A DNA stretch of 18,667 nt from Paracoccaceae bacterium (lineage in GTDB: Bacteria > Pseudomonadota > Alphaproteobacteria > Rhodobacterales > Rhodobacteraceae): assembly GCA_024304875.1 (NCBI GenBank), contig JAMWZF010000019.1, positions 1 through 18,667 on the forward strand, given 5' to 3'. Under the pieces are notes generated by a model. It made no database searches. It was not told where the DNA came from and was given only the letters and a program-made list of their open reading frames with translations. Positions 17,325 through 18,667 of the stretch are shown piece by piece (within the stretch, counting starts at the first letter, position 1; every line of letters starts with the position of its first letter). The position numbers were made by a program, and so were the translations under genes.

Positions 17325-18667
17325 TCAGAGCGTCCGCTCGACCTCGGTCCGTTCGAAGATCTCGATGACATCGCCAGGGCGCACGTCGTCGTAGGATTCG
17401 AAGGCCATGCCGCACTCCTGGCCCGACTGGACCTCGGAGACCTCGTCCTTGAACCGCTTGAGCGTCTTCAGCGTGCCCTCGTGGATCACGGTGTTGTCGC
17501 GCAGGAGGCGGACACCGGCGGACCGGCGCGCGACGCCCTCGGTGACAAGGCAACCCGCGACGCGACCGACATTGGAGACCTTGAAGACCTCCTTGATCTC
17601 GGCGTAGCCGATGAAGTTCTCGCGGACCTCGGCCGACAACAGGCCCGAGGCCGCCGCCTTCACGTCGTCCACGAGGTCGTAGATCACGCTGTAGTAGCGG
17701 ATCTCGACACCCTTCTGGTTCGCCGCGGCGCGGGCGGGGGCGTTGGCACGGACGTTGAAGCCCATGACCGGCGCGCCCGAGGCTTCGGCAAGGCCGATGT
17801 CGCTCTCGGTGATGGCGCCCACACCGGAATGCAGCACCCGGACACGGACCTCATCGTTGCCGATCTTCTCCATCGCCTGGACGATGGCCTCGGCAGAGCC
17901 CTGCACGTCCGCCTTGACCACGATCGGCAGCTCGGAGACGTTTTCGTCTTCCTTGGCCTTGGCCATGAGCTGTTCAAGGGTAGTCGCGGCACCGACGGCG
18001 GCGCGCTTGTCCTTGGCCGCCTGCTGGCGGTACTCGGCGATCTCGCGGGCCTGCGCCTCGGTCTCGACGACGTTCAGGACGTCGCCGGCCTCGGGCGTGC
18101 CGTTGAGGCCCAGAACCTCGACCGGAACCGACGGCCCGGCTTCCTTCACCCGCTCGCCCTTGTCGTTGATGAGGGCGCGGACCTTGCCCCACTGCTCGCC
18201 GACGACAAAGATGTCGCCCTGCTTCAGGGTGCCATTCTCGACCAGCACTGTCGCGACGGGACCGCGGCCGACGTCCAGCTGTGCCTCGATCACGGCGCCG
18301 AGGGCGGCGCGGTCGGGGTTGGCTTTCAGCTCGAGGATTTCGGCCTGAAGGGCGATGGCTTCCAGAAGGTCGGGCAGGCCGTCGCCGGTCTGGGCCGAGA
18401 CTTCCACGTCCTGCACGTCGCCCGACAGCTTCTCCACGATCACCTCGTGCTGAAGCAGGTCGGTGCGGACCTTGTCGGGGTTCGCGGCGGGCAGGTCGAT
18501 CTTGTTGATCGCGACGATCATCGGGACCTTGGCCGCCTTGGCGTGGTTGATGGCCTCGATGGTCTGCGGCATCACGGCGTCATCCGCCGCGACGACCAGC
18601 ACCACGATGTCCGTCACCTGGGCACCGCGGGCGCGCATCGAGGTGAAGGCAGCGTGGCCCGGCGTGT
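17325..18667 (-). CDS. infB: Translation initiation factor IF-2, 5'-truncated by the window edge
   Basis: The C-terminal 447 codons of IF-2, the GTPase that places initiator fMet-tRNA on the ribosome. The fragment opens inside the G domain at the switch II element TPGHAAFTSMRARGAQVTD, followed by AINKID (the G4 guanine-specificity motif) and SAQTGDG (G5 region, where SAK is usual). Then come the domain II beta barrel, the domain III segment LPIVVKADVQGSAEAIVQAM with VRVLHSGVGAITESDIGLA, and the initiator-tRNA-binding C-terminal barrel ending YDDVRPGDVIEIFERTEVERTL in parts. The P-loop and long N-terminal region lie beyond the right edge. The first in-frame ATG seen is internal, not the start. 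Confidence 0.98.
   Translation of the reverse strand, partial: TPGHAAFTSMRARGAQVTDIVVLVVAADDAVMPQTIEAINHAKAAKVPMIVAINKIDLPAANPDKVRTDLLQHEVIVEKLSGDVQDVEVSAQTGDGLPDLLEAIALQAEILELKANPDRAALGAVIEAQLDVGRGPVATVLVENGTLKQGDIFVVGEQWGKVRALINDKGERVKEAGPSVPVEVLGLNGTPEAGDVLNVVETEAQAREIAEYRQQAAKDKRAAVGAATTLEQLMAKAKEDENVSELPIVVKADVQGSAEAIVQAMEKIGNDEVRVRVLHSGVGAITESDIGLAEASGAPVMGFNVRANAPARAAANQKGVEIRYYSVIYDLVDDVKAAASGLLSAEVRENFIGYAEIKEVFKVSNVGRVAGCLVTEGVARRSAGVRLLRDNTVIHEGTLKTLKRFKDEVSEVQSGQECGMAFESYDDVRPGDVIEIFERTEVERTL

Overview
The window is GC-rich, densely coded chromosomal DNA from an alphaproteobacterium, most likely Rhodobacterales (Roseobacter/Rhodobacteraceae). The reasons are the dnaK-dnaJ and secA / parvulin-argJ-mutT gene neighbourhoods, the protein signatures, and the short intergenic gaps with ATGA-type overlaps. 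The outer-membrane genes (CMP-Kdo-synthetase-like, OmpA-type) fit a Gram-negative cell. I see no rRNA, tRNA, insertion sequence, prophage or CRISPR array. Taxonomy is inferred from remembered family features, not from a search.

Layout. (1) 1-2078, minus strand: a tightly coupled cysQ, kdsB-like and family 2 glycosyltransferase operon; the last gene runs off the left edge. It is divergent from an ABC-2 permease (2232-3053, plus) whose stop overlaps an exported SH3-domain protein (3050-3643). This looks like a surface-polysaccharide locus. (2) 3702-4328, minus: alkB, divergent from dnaK-dnaJ (4494-7644, plus), followed by radC (7717-8478, plus). (3) 8646-11308, minus: a two-gene envelope operon made of an uncharacterised exported protein and a PstS-like/OmpA fusion, lying downstream of secA (11443-14241, minus). 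(4) 14452-17003, plus: parvulin-type PPIase, argJ and mutT, nearly contiguous. (5) 17325-18667, minus: the 3' part of infB with an intrinsic terminator, plus a possible 66-codon ORF in the gap.

How the genes fit together. DnaK/DnaJ, SecA and the periplasmic parvulin form a protein folding and export theme. AlkB, RadC and MutT are nucleic-acid maintenance or nucleotide-pool genes. CysQ, the KdsB-like enzyme, the glycosyltransferase and the permease suggest synthesis and export of a glycan.

Most of the window is ordinary core genome. The items worth a second look are the exported pair after secA, the non-canonical active-site motifs in the KdsB-like enzyme and the glycosyltransferase, two divergent intergenic regions whose opposing promoters appear to share one -10 box, hairpins in the dnaK leader, in the dnaK-dnaJ gap and upstream of secA, and the small ORF beside infB. 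I found no convincing new defence or mobile system.
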